Source: SIG455 sp045589495 (lineage in GTDB: Bacteria > Bacillota > Clostridia > UMGS1810). From it: DNA of 64,000 bases. Positions 1-8,219 of the stretch are shown one piece after another. The first letter of the stretch is position 1, and each line of letters starts with the position of its first letter. A model generated the notes under the pieces. That model did not search any database and was not told the DNA's origin. It was given only the letters and a program-made list of their open reading frames with translations. The position numbers were made by a program, and so were the translations under genes. Location of the stretch: the NCBI GenBank assembly GCA_045589495.1, contig JAZNPF010000041.1, forward strand, positions 6,839-70,838, written 5' to 3'.

Positions 1-104
1 AGAACACCCGTTTTTTCGAGTATTCTGTCAGCAAGGGTTGATTTACCGTGATCTATATGTGCAATTATACAAAAATTTCTTATATTGTCTTGTCTGTTTG
101 ACAT
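1..104 (-). CDS. lepA: Elongation factor 4 (LepA), N-terminal fragment cut by window edge
   Basis: Translating the minus strand from the ATG at 104 gives about 34 residues starting MSNRQDNIRNFCIIAHIDHG and continuing KSTLADRILEKTGV. This is the start of LepA, including the G1/P-loop motif AHIDHGKST of translational GTPases; the IRNF lead-in and LADRIL tail match LepA rather than EF-G or EF-Tu. LepA acts on stalled or mistranslocated ribosomes. A GAGGAG ribosome binding site lies at 115-120. The rest of the gene lies left of position 1. It is divergent from the YitT-family gene. Confidence 0.9.
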   Translation of the reverse strand, partial: MSNRQDNIRNFCIIAHIDHGKSTLADRILEKTGV

Positions 105-273
105 CAACGCAAAACTCCTCATTATAATATATTGATTTTATTATATACTCAAAAGTTAAAATTGTCCATATTTTTTAAAGAAATAATTTCTTTATTTAAA
201 AAACATATAGACAAATAATTTGTTTTTTGCTAAAATAAATTGTACATATTTCAAAATAAAGGAGATATATCCT

Positions 274-1134
274 ATGCAAATTTTATTAACCGACAAATCT
301 TTAATAAAAAAATACTTAATTATAATGTTCGGAAATATTTTAGTTGCATTTGCAGTCGGATGTTTTTATATACCAAACAAAATTGTAAATGGCGGCGTTT
401 CGGGTATATCAAACATTGTCTACAATACAATTGGTCTTCAGCCAAGTATCTCGATGCTTGCTGTAAATGTTTTATTTGCTATTATTTCATTTAAAAAACT
501 TGGCATAAGGTTTTTAGCAACATCTTTTATAAACGCAATCGCAATTGCATTGTTTGCTGACTTCTTTGTTGCCTACGTTCCGCCAATGACAAGCAGCCTT
601 ACTCTTGCCGCTGTATTTGGCGGCATCATATACGGCTTCGGAATTGCTCTTTCTTTTGTATATGGAGTATCAACCGGCGGTACAGATATTTTGAGCAGAT
701 TTTTGCAGGCAATCAATCCGCACATAAAAATAGGAAGGGTATTGCTTGCAGTTGATGCAAGTGTTATTATACTTTCACTAATCACTTTCCGCCAGATTGA
801 TTTGGCTCTGTACGGAATAATTGCACTTTCTATTTCTACTTATGCAATCGACTGGCTTATCGGAAAACTCAACGTGTCCAAACTTGCTTTTGTCGTTACT
901 GATAAGGGCGAAGAAATATCAAAATTCCTCACTTCCACATCACCCAGAGGAGTAACGATTATTGATGTTACAGGGGCTTACACAATGGAAAAGAAAACTT
1001 TGCTTATGTGTGCCCTTAAATCAAACGAAATAGTTGAATTTCAGCGCAAAATTCTTGAGATAGACAAAAACTCGTTCATTATTTTTTCAGAATCTCAACA
1101 GATAGTCGGAAACGGTTTCAGAGTATATAACTAA
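274..1134 (+). CDS. YitT family membrane protein (DUF161 + DUF2179)
   Basis: The 286-residue protein has five or six hydrophobic segments over residues 10-190, with the family-typical glycine-rich stretch GGVSGISNIVY and the STGGTDIL motif. A soluble C-terminal DUF2179 domain follows (about 205-280, AFVVTDKGEEI to FIIFSE). Family members are widespread in Firmicutes; their transport role is not established. I chose ATG 274 because GGAG lies at 261-264 with a 9-base gap; a longer reading from 220 would add 18 residues containing that site. It is a single-gene unit ending in the shared hairpin at 1141-1163. Confidence 0.85.
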   Translation: MQILLTDKSLIKKYLIIMFGNILVAFAVGCFYIPNKIVNGGVSGISNIVYNTIGLQPSISMLAVNVLFAIISFKKLGIRFLATSFINAIAIALFADFFVAYVPPMTSSLTLAAVFGGIIYGFGIALSFVYGVSTGGTDILSRFLQAINPHIKIGRVLLAVDASVIILSLITFRQIDLALYGIIALSISTYAIDWLIGKLNVSKLAFVVTDKGEEISKFLTSTSPRGVTIIDVTGAYTMEKKTLLMCALKSNEIVEFQRKILEIDKNSFIIFSESQQIVGNGFRVYN

Positions 1135-1170
1135 AAAAATCCCGTAACATTAGATGTTACGGGATTTTTT
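1134..1170. terminator. Bidirectional intrinsic terminator
   Basis: A perfect 10-bp stem CCCGTAACAT/ATGTTACGGG (1141-1163, 3-base loop) has an A-run before it and a T-run after it. It can therefore stop both the YitT gene (+) and the convergent exporter gene (-). Confidence 0.9.
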
Positions 1171-2042
1171 TAATTATCGCTTTTACTTAACATAAATACT
1201 GCACCGAGAATTAAAACAATACCTGTCAAAGAAATAAAAGTAATCGGCTCGCTGAATATCATTACACCGTAAACAGTTGCAGCCATAGGCTCTATTATAC
1301 CAAGCGACGCCGCTGTTCCTACCGGCAGATGTTTAAGCGATATTGTATAAAAAATATACGGGAGCACACAAGTACAAATTCCAAGTGCTGTTGAAAGAAT
1401 TATTATAAGCAATGGATTGGATGGTATATATGTAATGATTTCCGCCGGATTACTTACAAAAAACGCACAGATGGAAGCAAATAAAAAGCAATAAAACGTT
1501 GCTTTGAACGGATGCGATTTTCTGCGCATCTGCAATTTTGTAAAAATATTATATGCACTATATGATATACCTGACAACAATCCTAATCCAATACCCAACA
1601 AATTGAATTTAAGTCCCCCTATTATACCTGATACCAAACCGCAGCCTATTATCATACATACAAGTGCCAATGCTTTTAAACGTGTAAATTTTTCTCCGAA
1701 AAACATTACTGAAAATATCATAACAAATATGGGAGCCGTATACATAAGCATTACTGCAGTTGAAATTGACGTCAGCTGCATAGAAGAAAAATATGATGCT
1801 GCAGTTCCAAAAAGACAAATACCGCTGCACGCAAACAATACAAGTTCTTTCCAATTACAACAAAAAAGCGTTCTGTCTTTAATTGCAATATATAAAAGAA
1901 CCGTCAAAAACGAAACAAACACTCTTAAAAATGTCATCTGTAAAGATGTAAATCCATACAGCGCAAGTATATTTACAAATATGCCAGATGTCCCCCATAA
2001 AAGCCCGGCAAGTATAATATATATAAACGATTTTGTTTTCAT
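1170..2042 (-). CDS. EamA/DMT-superfamily transporter
   Basis: This 290-residue protein has about ten transmembrane segments arranged as two EamA repeats of roughly 140 residues each. The start (ILAGLLWGTSGIFV) and the repeat-two signature GIIEPMAATVYGVMIFSEPI are typical of drug/metabolite exporters of the inner membrane. The substrate cannot be read from sequence. CAGGGGAC upstream (about 2047-2055) serves as ribosome binding site. It occupies the position downstream of jag where mnmE/mnmG/rsmG are often found, separated by a terminator, so it is a separate unit. Confidence 0.85.
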   Translation of the reverse strand: MKTKSFIYIILAGLLWGTSGIFVNILALYGFTSLQMTFLRVFVSFLTVLLYIAIKDRTLFCCNWKELVLFACSGICLFGTAASYFSSMQLTSISTAVMLMYTAPIFVMIFSVMFFGEKFTRLKALALVCMIIGCGLVSGIIGGLKFNLLGIGLGLLSGISYSAYNIFTKLQMRRKSHPFKATFYCFLFASICAFFVSNPAEIITYIPSNPLLIIILSTALGICTCVLPYIFYTISLKHLPVGTAASLGIIEPMAATVYGVMIFSEPITFISLTGIVLILGAVFMLSKSDN

Positions 2043-2070
2043 AAAAACTGTCCCCTGAACATAGTAAAAA

Positions 2071-2101
2071 ATCCGAATGTGTTGTCACATCCGGATTTTT
2101 A
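2071..2101 (-). terminator. Terminator of the rpmH-jag cluster
   Basis: On the minus strand an 11-bp stem ATCCGGATGTG/CACATTCGGAT (one G-U pair, 4-base loop) is followed by a T-run. The wobble is only paired in the minus-strand transcript (A-C on the other strand), which fixes the direction. It lies just after the jag stop. Confidence 0.8.
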
Positions 2102-2106
2102 ATATC

Positions 2107-2832
2107 TTATTTTTTAAGTGCAACAACAACTTTTCTGTGAATTCCTTGACCAATTGAATAAGTAGTAACTTTATCATTATCCTGAAGTGTTGCATGAATA
2201 ATGCGGCGTTCATAAGCACTCATAGGTTCAAAAGTGAAGTTTTTACGTGATTTTATAACATTGTTTGCTACTTTATTACTCAATGCCTTCAATGCCTCTA
2301 CACGTTTTTCACGATAGTTTTCGCTATCAAGATAAACTTTTGGTGCTTTAGGTGATTTTCTTGCAAGGGCAAGTGACGCAAGATGCTGAAGAGATGTAAT
2401 TGTTTCTCCACGTTTACCTATAACAAGACCGGTGTTATTACCGGTGATATCAACACAGATTGCATCGCCTTCTTCAAAAGTTTCAACTTTACCTTCTGCA
2501 TTAACATCAATACCGGCAAGTTTGAACACTCCGTTTAAAAAGTCAACAACTGTATCAACGTCACCTTCCTGGCAAACTGTTTCTTTTTTAACTTCTTTCT
2601 TTTCAGGTTTTGCTTTTACTTCTTTAATATCTTCAATTGCACTTTCTTCGGTTTCATCATCAGCGGCAAGTGTAACTTTTACTTTTGCAAGTTTACTTCC
2701 AAGACCAAACAAACCTTTTGAAGGTGCTTCCAAAATTTCTATTTTAACATCATCTATATCGGCGTTTAACTGCTCCAATGCGGCTTTTATTGCCAGATCA
2801 ACAGTTTTACCGGTTGCTTCTACAAAATTCAT
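2107..2832 (-). CDS. khpB: RNA-binding protein KhpB/Jag (SpoIIIJ-associated)
   Basis: The 241-residue protein has the three family domains: an N-terminal Jag_N domain (1-50, ending in the KGLFGLGSK motif), an acidic/lysine linker (about 58-85), a KH domain with GKRGETI (about 138-141) and a C-terminal R3H domain (ERRIIHATL, about 208-216). KhpB forms an RNA-binding complex with KhpA, whose gene is at 8485-8712 in this window, and influences cell-wall growth and sporulation in Firmicutes. It lies 6 bases downstream of yidC, as usual. Confidence 0.93.
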   Translation of the reverse strand: MNFVEATGKTVDLAIKAALEQLNADIDDVKIEILEAPSKGLFGLGSKLAKVKVTLAADDETEESAIEDIKEVKAKPEKKEVKKETVCQEGDVDTVVDFLNGVFKLAGIDVNAEGKVETFEEGDAICVDITGNNTGLVIGKRGETITSLQHLASLALARKSPKAPKVYLDSENYREKRVEALKALSNKVANNVIKSRKNFTFEPMSAYERRIIHATLQDNDKVTTYSIGQGIHRKVVVALKK

Positions 2833-2838
2833 TATAAA

Positions 2839-3732
2839 TCAGCCTCTCTTTCTTCTTTTTTTCTTTTCGGCTTCAGCCAATGCCTTTTTCTCTTCCAAAA
2901 CAACAAATTCAGCCTTGAGTTTTTTTGAATAATAACCGTTCAAAAGAAGAGTCTGTCCGATAGAAACTACGTTACTTATAATCCAGTACAGACCAAGTGC
3001 TGCCGGGAACGAAAATGCAATCCAGGTTGTCATAAGCGGCATCACGTATGTCATTGTTTTCATTGTGCTTTCAGAACTGTTAGCAGGTTTCTGCTCGGGA
3101 TTGAGAACACGTTGAGGCTTTACTTCTTCTTCCTTTTTCTTATCATTACCATTTATCCATGTAGTGATTTTGCTTGTAAGGAATGTTGTAATACCTGCAA
3201 AAAGTGGTATAAGCCACAGCCAGTCAATATGAGCAAAACTCGGGGTTACAGACAAATCAAGACCAAGAAAATCAAAATTTACAAGATCTTTTGCTTTCGC
3301 AATAGCAATTTCCACCTGCGGTGACTTTGCAAGACTAAGTTCTGACATAAGAGCAGCCACCATATCTTCACCGTAATGAAGCATATAGGTAAGCGGCTGA
3401 TAAATTACTCTGTAAAGACCAAACAAAATCGGCAACTGTATAAGCATTGGCAAACATCCGCCCATTGGCGAAATGTTATATTCCTTATACAACTTCATTG
3501 TTTCTTCTGACTGTTTCTGCTTATCATTTTCATACTTCTTCTGAATTTCCATAAGTTTTGGCTGAACAAGTTGCATTTTTGTCATGGATTTCTGCTGTTT
3601 AAGACCTAAAGGCAAAAGAATCAACTTAACTGCCAGCGTAAAAATTATAAGTGACCACCCGTAGTTTGAAACAAAACTGTAGATAAAACCTAAAATATAT
3701 CCCAACGGATGTGTAATGAGTGTTCGGAACAT
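2839..3732 (-). CDS. yidC: Membrane protein insertase YidC/Oxa1 (SpoIIIJ type)
   Basis: The 297-residue protein begins directly at the first core membrane helix region (GYILGFIYSFVSNYGWSL) with no lipoprotein signal, as in many Clostridia. Conserved YidC features are the arginine/lysine-rich hydrophilic loop (KQQKSMTKMQLVQPKL), the coiled-coil KKYENDKQKQ, the PMGGCLPMLIQLPI segment, and the late FPAALGLYW helix. It inserts membrane proteins alone or with SecYEG. The C-terminus is basic (KKKRRKRG), as expected for ribosome contact. It lies between yidD and jag in the conserved order. Confidence 0.95.
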   Translation of the reverse strand: MFRTLITHPLGYILGFIYSFVSNYGWSLIIFTLAVKLILLPLGLKQQKSMTKMQLVQPKLMEIQKKYENDKQKQSEETMKLYKEYNISPMGGCLPMLIQLPILFGLYRVIYQPLTYMLHYGEDMVAALMSELSLAKSPQVEIAIAKAKDLVNFDFLGLDLSVTPSFAHIDWLWLIPLFAGITTFLTSKITTWINGNDKKKEEEVKPQRVLNPEQKPANSSESTMKTMTYVMPLMTTWIAFSFPAALGLYWIISNVVSIGQTLLLNGYYSKKLKAEFVVLEEKKALAEAEKKKRRKRG

Positions 3733-3747
3733 CTACTCAAATCCTCC

Positions 3748-3969
3748 TTAATTTAACGGATCGTATCCGCTGCCACCAAACGGATGGCAACGCAGTATCC
3801 TGCAAAATGCAAGACACACTCCCTTGATAGCACCGTATTTTTCGATTGCCTGTATAGCATACTCTGAACAGGTTGGTATATATCTGCAACACGATTTTTT
3901 ATAAGGCGATATTGCCCGCTGATAAAAACGTACTGCGCCGATTAAAAATCTTTTTAAAAAATTACGCAT
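3748..3969 (-). CDS. yidD: Membrane protein insertion efficiency factor YidD
   Basis: This 73-residue protein carries the whole YidD signature: YQRAISP near residue 17, CRYIPTCSEYAIQAIEKYG, and the terminal CHPFGGSGYDP. YidD is a small, membrane-associated amphipathic protein that helps YidC-dependent insertion. It sits between rnpA and yidC with short gaps, the standard order. Confidence 0.95.
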   Translation of the reverse strand: MRNFLKRFLIGAVRFYQRAISPYKKSCCRYIPTCSEYAIQAIEKYGAIKGVCLAFCRILRCHPFGGSGYDPLN

Positions 3970-3975
3970 ACCCGT

Positions 3976-4323
3976 TCACCTATTGTCGATAGTCTTTTCA
4001 ATTAGTCCTGTTTCTTCTGCGGCAAACATCATTGCGCCGCATAATTTTTCAAAAGGAGCATTACATATACGCTCCCTTGCCACTATAACGATATTGTGGC
4101 ACGAATCAATATCGGAAAAGCATTTCCGGTATGCTTCACGTATTAAACGTTTGGCATAGTTTCTGTCGTGAGCCTTGCCGATTGCCTTTGAAACGGTTAT
4201 TCCGAGTTTGGTGATATCCGTTTTGTTTTTTACGGTATACATAACAAAATACGGTGTGACACACTTTTTACCTTTTCTATATGCATAAACAAACTCACGA
4301 TTTTCTTTTATGGTGTTTTTCAA
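3976..4323 (-). CDS. rnpA: Ribonuclease P protein component
   Basis: RnpA is the protein cofactor of RNase P, which matures tRNA 5' ends. The signature AHDRNYAKRLIREAYR (RNP-type RNR motif) is present. I start it at TTG 4323 (giving MKNTIKENREFVYAYRKGKK, 115 residues, the normal length), preceded by GGGGTGG at about 4332-4338. Reading on to an ATG at 4374 would add 17 residues unlike any RnpA; GTG 4335 is another option. A terminator-like hairpin stands just upstream of the gene. Confidence 0.9.
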   Translation of the reverse strand: MKNTIKENREFVYAYRKGKKCVTPYFVMYTVKNKTDITKLGITVSKAIGKAHDRNYAKRLIREAYRKCFSDIDSCHNIVIVARERICNAPFEKLCGAMMFAAEETGLIEKTIDNR

Positions 4324-4363
4324 ATCAAATTCCACCCCATAGCAACTCAAACATAAATATGCG

Positions 4364-4392
4364 AAAAAGACCACATCATTTAAGGTGTGGCC
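4364..4392 (-). terminator. Attenuator-like hairpin between rpmH and rnpA
   Basis: In the minus-strand transcript GGCCACACC (4384-4392) pairs with GATGTGGTC (4369-4377), with one G-U pair and one mismatch, followed at once by five U. It would partially terminate transcripts leaving rpmH, lowering rnpA relative to L34. Confidence 0.7.
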
Positions 4393-4410
4393 TTTTGAGT
4401 AGACTATAAA

Positions 4411-4545
4411 TTATGCAGACAATACTTTTCTGCCCTTTAATCTTCTCCTTGCTAATACCTTTCTGCCGTTAGCAGTGCTCATTCTGCTTCTGAAACCATG
4501 TACCTTTTTTCTGTGACGTACATTAGGCTGATATGTTCTTTTCAT
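4411..4545 (-). CDS. rpmH: 50S ribosomal protein L34
   Basis: The 44-residue product starts MKRTYQPNVRHRKKVHGF and ends LARRRLKGRKVLSA, the full canonical L34. The start at 4545 is fixed by GGAGGGGG (about 4554-4561); an upstream ATG at 4671 is in frame but would add 42 non-conserved residues and would place the promoter inside the gene. It is the first gene of the rpmH-rnpA-yidD-yidC-jag unit. Confidence 0.97.
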   Translation of the reverse strand: MKRTYQPNVRHRKKVHGFRSRMSTANGRKVLARRRLKGRKVLSA

Positions 4546-4627
4546 TAGGTTACACCCCCTCCAAAAAACTACGATGTGCTGTATAAGGCGAGCACAAACG
4601 CCGTATGCCATCATAAAATCCTTAACT

Positions 4628-4656
4628 ATTATACAACAACACTTCCCCTTTGTCAA
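4628..4656 (-). promoter_or_regulatory. Perfect sigma-A promoter for rpmH
   Basis: The minus strand has TTGACA (4651-4656) and TATAAT (4628-4633) with a 17-base spacer, an exact consensus. It lies about 85 bases upstream of the rpmH start, as fits a highly expressed ribosomal gene. Confidence 0.92.
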
Positions 4657-4686
4657 CAGTTTTTTATCCAAATTTACACATTAAAT

Positions 4687-4753
4687 TTTGACGCACAAAA
4701 AATTATCCCGCCATCTTTTTACGACAAATTTAACTTATGCGTTTTATTATAAT
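4687..4753 (+). promoter_or_regulatory. Candidate Spo0A-controlled promoter of spoIIGA
   Basis: TATAAT at 4748-4753 lies 22 bases before the spoIIGA start but has no good -35 at 17 bases. Two near matches to the Spo0A box (TTCGACA) lie upstream: TACGACA at 4720-4726 (one mismatch) and TTTGACG at 4687-4693 (two mismatches). In Bacillus spoIIG is switched on by Spo0A~P at a promoter with badly spaced -35. This assignment is inference. Confidence 0.4.
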
Positions 4754-4775
4754 TATCTTGCAAGGAGGCTTGAGT

Positions 4776-5666
4776 ATGACGGTTTACATTGATGTTCTGT
4801 TTACTGTTAATATGATCATAAATTATCTTTTGCTTATGGCAACCTCGAAAATCACCAGACAAAGCACATCTTTTCTGCGTATTTTATCAGGATCATTTGC
4901 AGGTGCCGTATATGCTGCGTGTATGTTTTTCCCACAAATAGAAGCACTTTATACCGTGGCATCAAAAATTGCTGTTTCATTTATATTGGTTGCAATAAGT
5001 TTCAATATAAAAAAAGTAAAAACTTTTTTCAAAACAGTTTTTGTGTTTTACATAACATCATTTATATTCGGCGGAATATCATTGGGGATTTTCTATTTTA
5101 CAGGTGCCGGAAGCGGTACAGTTATAAGTAACGGAATCTTTTATTATAATCTTTCTTTAAGATTGCTTATCATTTCTTCCACGCTTGCATACATTATTAT
5201 CCGAACTCTATGGAAAGTCTGCAAATCTGACAGAATGCGTGACTTTAAAAAAATTGAAATTCTTATGTCCGGAAAAGCAGTATCATTGAATGCATTGGTC
5301 GATACTGGTAATATGTTAAGCGACCCTCTTACTCAAACACCGGTTGTTGTTGCAGAATTTGAACGCATTAAAAATATTCTGCCTCAAAAATTCAATGAAG
5401 TATATAGTGAATTTAAACATTCACCTGAATCTATAATGCTAGATGAAAACATCGGTGAAATAGCACAAAGGCTACGCATTATCCCCTTTTCATCACTCGG
5501 AGCAACAGAAAGTATGCTTCTGGGATTTAAGCCCGATGCAGTAAAAATAGATAAGCAATTGAGAGAAGATATCATAATCGGTATATACGCGAATCATCTT
5601 TCAAGCAATAATACCTACGAGGCGTTGCTAAATCCTGAAATTATAAGCGGAGGAATATTACAATGA
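4776..5666 (+). CDS. spoIIGA: Sigma-E processing peptidase SpoIIGA
   Basis: SpoIIGA is the membrane aspartic protease that removes the pro-sequence of sigma-E in the mother cell after septation. Residues 1-150 hold about five membrane helices, opening MTVYIDVLFTVNMIINYLLL as in the family. The C-terminal protease domain carries the catalytic motif ALVDTGNMLSDPLT. ATG 4776 is chosen because AAGGAGG lies at 4762-4768; an earlier in-frame ATG at 4737 would include that site. The protein is 296 residues. Its stop overlaps the sigE start by four bases (ATGA), so the two are translationally coupled. Confidence 0.95.
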   Translation: MTVYIDVLFTVNMIINYLLLMATSKITRQSTSFLRILSGSFAGAVYAACMFFPQIEALYTVASKIAVSFILVAISFNIKKVKTFFKTVFVFYITSFIFGGISLGIFYFTGAGSGTVISNGIFYYNLSLRLLIISSTLAYIIIRTLWKVCKSDRMRDFKKIEILMSGKAVSLNALVDTGNMLSDPLTQTPVVVAEFERIKNILPQKFNEVYSEFKHSPESIMLDENIGEIAQRLRIIPFSSLGATESMLLGFKPDAVKIDKQLREDIIIGIYANHLSSNNTYEALLNPEIISGGILQ

Positions 5667-6367
5667 ATTTATTAAAAAAACTTTGTTTTTACATAATATC
5701 TTTATTCAAAGGTGCAAAAGAAGTTCACTATATTGGCGGACCTGCTGCTTTACCTCCTCCGCTTTCACGGGAGGAAGAAGAAAAATATCTCATTATGCTT
5801 GAAACAGAACCTCAAACCGCAAAATCCGTACTTATAGAACACAATCTTCGTCTGGTGGTTTATATTGCAAAAAAATTTGAAAACACCGGTATTTGCGTGG
5901 AAGATTTGATATCTATCGGCACAATCGGACTTATAAAGGCAATAAACACTTTCAATCCGTCTAAAAAAATCAAACTTGCCACTTATGCGTCACGTTGTGT
6001 AGAAAACGAAATACTTATGTATCTCCGAAAAAACAGTCACAGACGTACAGAAATATCTATTGACGAACCACTTAATGTTGACTGGGACGGAAACGAACTT
6101 TTACTTTCTGATATATTGGGAACGGACGGTGATATTATATATCAAAGTATAGAAAATGATGTTGACAAGCAATTACTATCTATTGCTATGGAAAAACTGT
6201 CTTCAAGAGAACGCAATATTATGGAAATGAGGTTCGGAATCAAAACCGGTATACAAAAAACTCAAAAGGAAGTTGCGGATTTGCTTGGAATATCACAATC
6301 ATACATATCAAGACTTGAAAAAAAGATAATCGGCAGGCTCAAAAGAGATATATCAAAACTGATTTGA
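5663..6367 (+). CDS. sigE: RNA polymerase sigma-E factor (pro-form)
   Basis: Sigma-E directs early mother-cell transcription in sporulation. The 234-residue protein has a short hydrophobic pro-sequence (1-22), then the typical VHYIGGPAALPPPLS junction where SpoIIGA cuts, region 2 (about 57-125, including EDLISIGTIGLIKA), and region 4 with a helix-turn-helix (KEVADLLGISQSYISRLEKK, about 202-221). In Clostridia and Bacilli sigG normally follows directly; here a terminator and then ylxM come next. Confidence 0.96.
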   Translation: MNLLKKLCFYIISLFKGAKEVHYIGGPAALPPPLSREEEEKYLIMLETEPQTAKSVLIEHNLRLVVYIAKKFENTGICVEDLISIGTIGLIKAINTFNPSKKIKLATYASRCVENEILMYLRKNSHRRTEISIDEPLNVDWDGNELLLSDILGTDGDIIYQSIENDVDKQLLSIAMEKLSSRERNIMEMRFGIKTGIQKTQKEVADLLGISQSYISRLEKKIIGRLKRDISKLI

Positions 6368-6399
6368 AGAGTAAAGTTCAAACACTTTGCTCTTTTTTT
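6367..6399 (+). terminator. Terminator of spoIIGA-sigE
   Basis: AAGAGTAAAG (6367-6376) pairs with CTTTGCTCTT (6385-6394) in ten pairs, one of them G-U, and runs into a T-tract to 6399. The 5' arm starts at the last base of the sigE stop codon. Confidence 0.8.
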
Positions 6400-6409
6400 A
6401 ATAAAATGC

Positions 6410-6438
6410 TTGACAAATGCATATTATAGTGATATACT
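6410..6438 (+). promoter_or_regulatory. Sigma-A promoter of the ylxM-ffh operon
   Basis: TTGACA (6410-6415) and TATACT (6433-6438) are separated by 17 bases, 36 bases upstream of the ylxM ATG. Confidence 0.85.
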
Positions 6439-6474
6439 TGTCAAGTAATTTGCTTTACAGTGTTTGGTGATACT

Positions 6475-6804
6475 ATGAAAAATCTTAATTTTGTATACTT
6501 ACTTGACTTCTACGGCGGTATATTGAACGAACGTCAGAGAGAAGTTTTAACTCTGTATTATGATGATGACCTTTCGCTTGCTGAAATTGCCGAAATCACC
6601 AATATCAGCAGACAGGGTGTGCACGACCTTATAAAGCGCGGAGAGGTTAAATTAACCGATGCCGAAAACGCACTCGGACTTACAGAAAGATTTGAAAACA
6701 TTAAAGAAACAGTATACCAAATTGAAAAAGCAATAGACACTTCTGACTGTAACAACAAAAGTGAACTTTCTTTATTGATAGAACAACTTAAAAATCAAGT
6801 CTAA
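6475..6804 (+). CDS. ylxM: YlxM-family DNA-binding protein (SRP-associated)
   Basis: This is a 109-residue helix-turn-helix protein of the UPF0122/YlxM family. It has LNERQREVLTLYYDDDLSLA, the recognition helix region ISRQGVHDLIKRGE, and a helical tail. YlxM is nearly always upstream of ffh and modulates SRP in streptococci. I use ATG 6475 (weak GGTGA at about 6466-6470); a GTG at 6460 would add five residues without a ribosome site. It lies 13 bases before ffh. Confidence 0.9.
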   Translation: MKNLNFVYLLDFYGGILNERQREVLTLYYDDDLSLAEIAEITNISRQGVHDLIKRGEVKLTDAENALGLTERFENIKETVYQIEKAIDTSDCNNKSELSLLIEQLKNQV

Positions 6805-6817
6805 AGGAGGCGTAATC

Positions 6818-8167
6818 ATGGCATTTGAAAGCATTTCGGATAAATTGCAGGACGTTTTCAAAAAACTGCGCGGCAAAGGTAAAATCAGCGAAGCCGACTT
6901 GAAAGTTGCCATGAGAGAAGTTAAACTTGCTCTTTTAGAAGCGGACGTAAACTTTAAAGTTGTTAAGGATTTTATTTCAAAAGTTTCTGAAAAAGCAATG
7001 GGCGAAGCAGTTCTTGAAAGTCTTACTCCCGCCCAACAGGTTATTAAAATAGTCAATGAAGAACTCACTGCTCTTATGGGCAGCGAAGTTTCCAAAATAC
7101 AATATGCATCCAAACCGCCAACGGTTATTATGATGGCAGGTCTTCAGGGTGCCGGTAAAACAACAACTTGTGCAAAAATCGGAAGGGTTTTGAAAAAAGA
7201 CGGTAAACGTCCCCTTCTCGTTGCTGCTGACATTTACAGACCGGCGGCAAGACAGCAATTGAAAGTTGTCGGTAGTCAGGTGGAAATTCCCGTTTTTTCC
7301 ATTGATGATTGCAACAATGCTGTAGAAATAGCGGAAAAAGCAATTGAACACGCAAAATTAAACGGCAACGATGTTGTTATAATTGATACTGCCGGACGTC
7401 TTCATATTGATGACGAACTTATGGCGGAACTTGAAAATATCAAATCAAGTGTAAACCCAGCCGAAATACTACTTGTAATTGATGCTATGACAGGTCAGGA
7501 CGCAGTAAACGTTGCTTCTTCATTTGATGAAAGATTATCCATAACCGGTACAGTTTTAACCAAAATGGATGGTGACACCAGAGGCGGTGCAGCATTAAGC
7601 GTAAAAGCAGTTACCGGCAAACCGATAAAATTTGCAGGTCAGGGCGAAAAACTTACCGACCTTGACTACTTCTACCCCGACAGAATGGCATCACGCATAC
7701 TCGGTATGGGCGATGTGCTTACCTTAATAGACAAGGCTCAGCAGGCTTTTGACGAAAAGAAAGCCGCTGAACTTGAAAAGAAAATCAGAGAACAGACTTT
7801 TACTTTAGACGATTATCTGGAACAACTTCAGCAAATGAAAAATATGGGTTCTTTAACAGACCTGTTAGGTATGATTCCGGGAATGAATCAAAAGGCGTTA
7901 AGCGGTGTAAACATTGACGAACGCAAACTGTTTCAGATAGAAGCAATCATTACTTCTATGACAAAAGCAGAACGCATCAATCCAGATATCATAAATTCAT
8001 CACGCAAAAAGCGTATTGCAGACGGCAGCGGAACAAAAGTTCAGGACGTCAACATACTTCTTAAACAGTTTGATCAAATGCGCAAAATGATGAAACAGTT
8101 CTCCAACCCCAAAGCCATGAAACGTCAGATGCGCGGTCTTGGTCCAATGGGCGGATTCTTCAGGTAA
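6818..8167 (+). CDS. ffh: Signal recognition particle protein Ffh (SRP54)
   Basis: Ffh binds signal sequences of nascent membrane proteins and, as a GTPase with FtsY, delivers ribosomes to the membrane. The 449 residues hold an N domain (1-90), the G domain with GLQGAGKTTTCAKIG (about 107-121), DTAGR and TKMDGD motifs, and a methionine-rich M domain (about 300-449) ending in a run of Met and Gly (MKQFSNPKAMKRQMRGLGPM). AAAGGAGG lies 10 bases upstream. Confidence 0.98.
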   Translation: MAFESISDKLQDVFKKLRGKGKISEADLKVAMREVKLALLEADVNFKVVKDFISKVSEKAMGEAVLESLTPAQQVIKIVNEELTALMGSEVSKIQYASKPPTVIMMAGLQGAGKTTTCAKIGRVLKKDGKRPLLVAADIYRPAARQQLKVVGSQVEIPVFSIDDCNNAVEIAEKAIEHAKLNGNDVVIIDTAGRLHIDDELMAELENIKSSVNPAEILLVIDAMTGQDAVNVASSFDERLSITGTVLTKMDGDTRGGAALSVKAVTGKPIKFAGQGEKLTDLDYFYPDRMASRILGMGDVLTLIDKAQQAFDEKKAAELEKKIREQTFTLDDYLEQLQQMKNMGSLTDLLGMIPGMNQKALSGVNIDERKLFQIEAIITSMTKAERINPDIINSSRKKRIADGSGTKVQDVNILLKQFDQMRKMMKQFSNPKAMKRQMRGLGPMGGFFR

Positions 8168-8219
8168 CAATTAAATGTTATATATGTTGTATGTAATTAC
8201 TTTAAGGAGGTGAATACAA

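Noticed and set aside
1504..2058. 184-residue frame antisense to the DMT transporter
   Set aside because: The minus strand encodes a clean ten-helix EamA protein with terminators on both sides; this frame is its mirror.
4546..4775. Possible oriC between rpmH and spoIIGA
   Set aside because: No cluster of DnaA boxes (TTATCCACA-like), no dnaA gene; the gap is fully explained by two divergent promoters.
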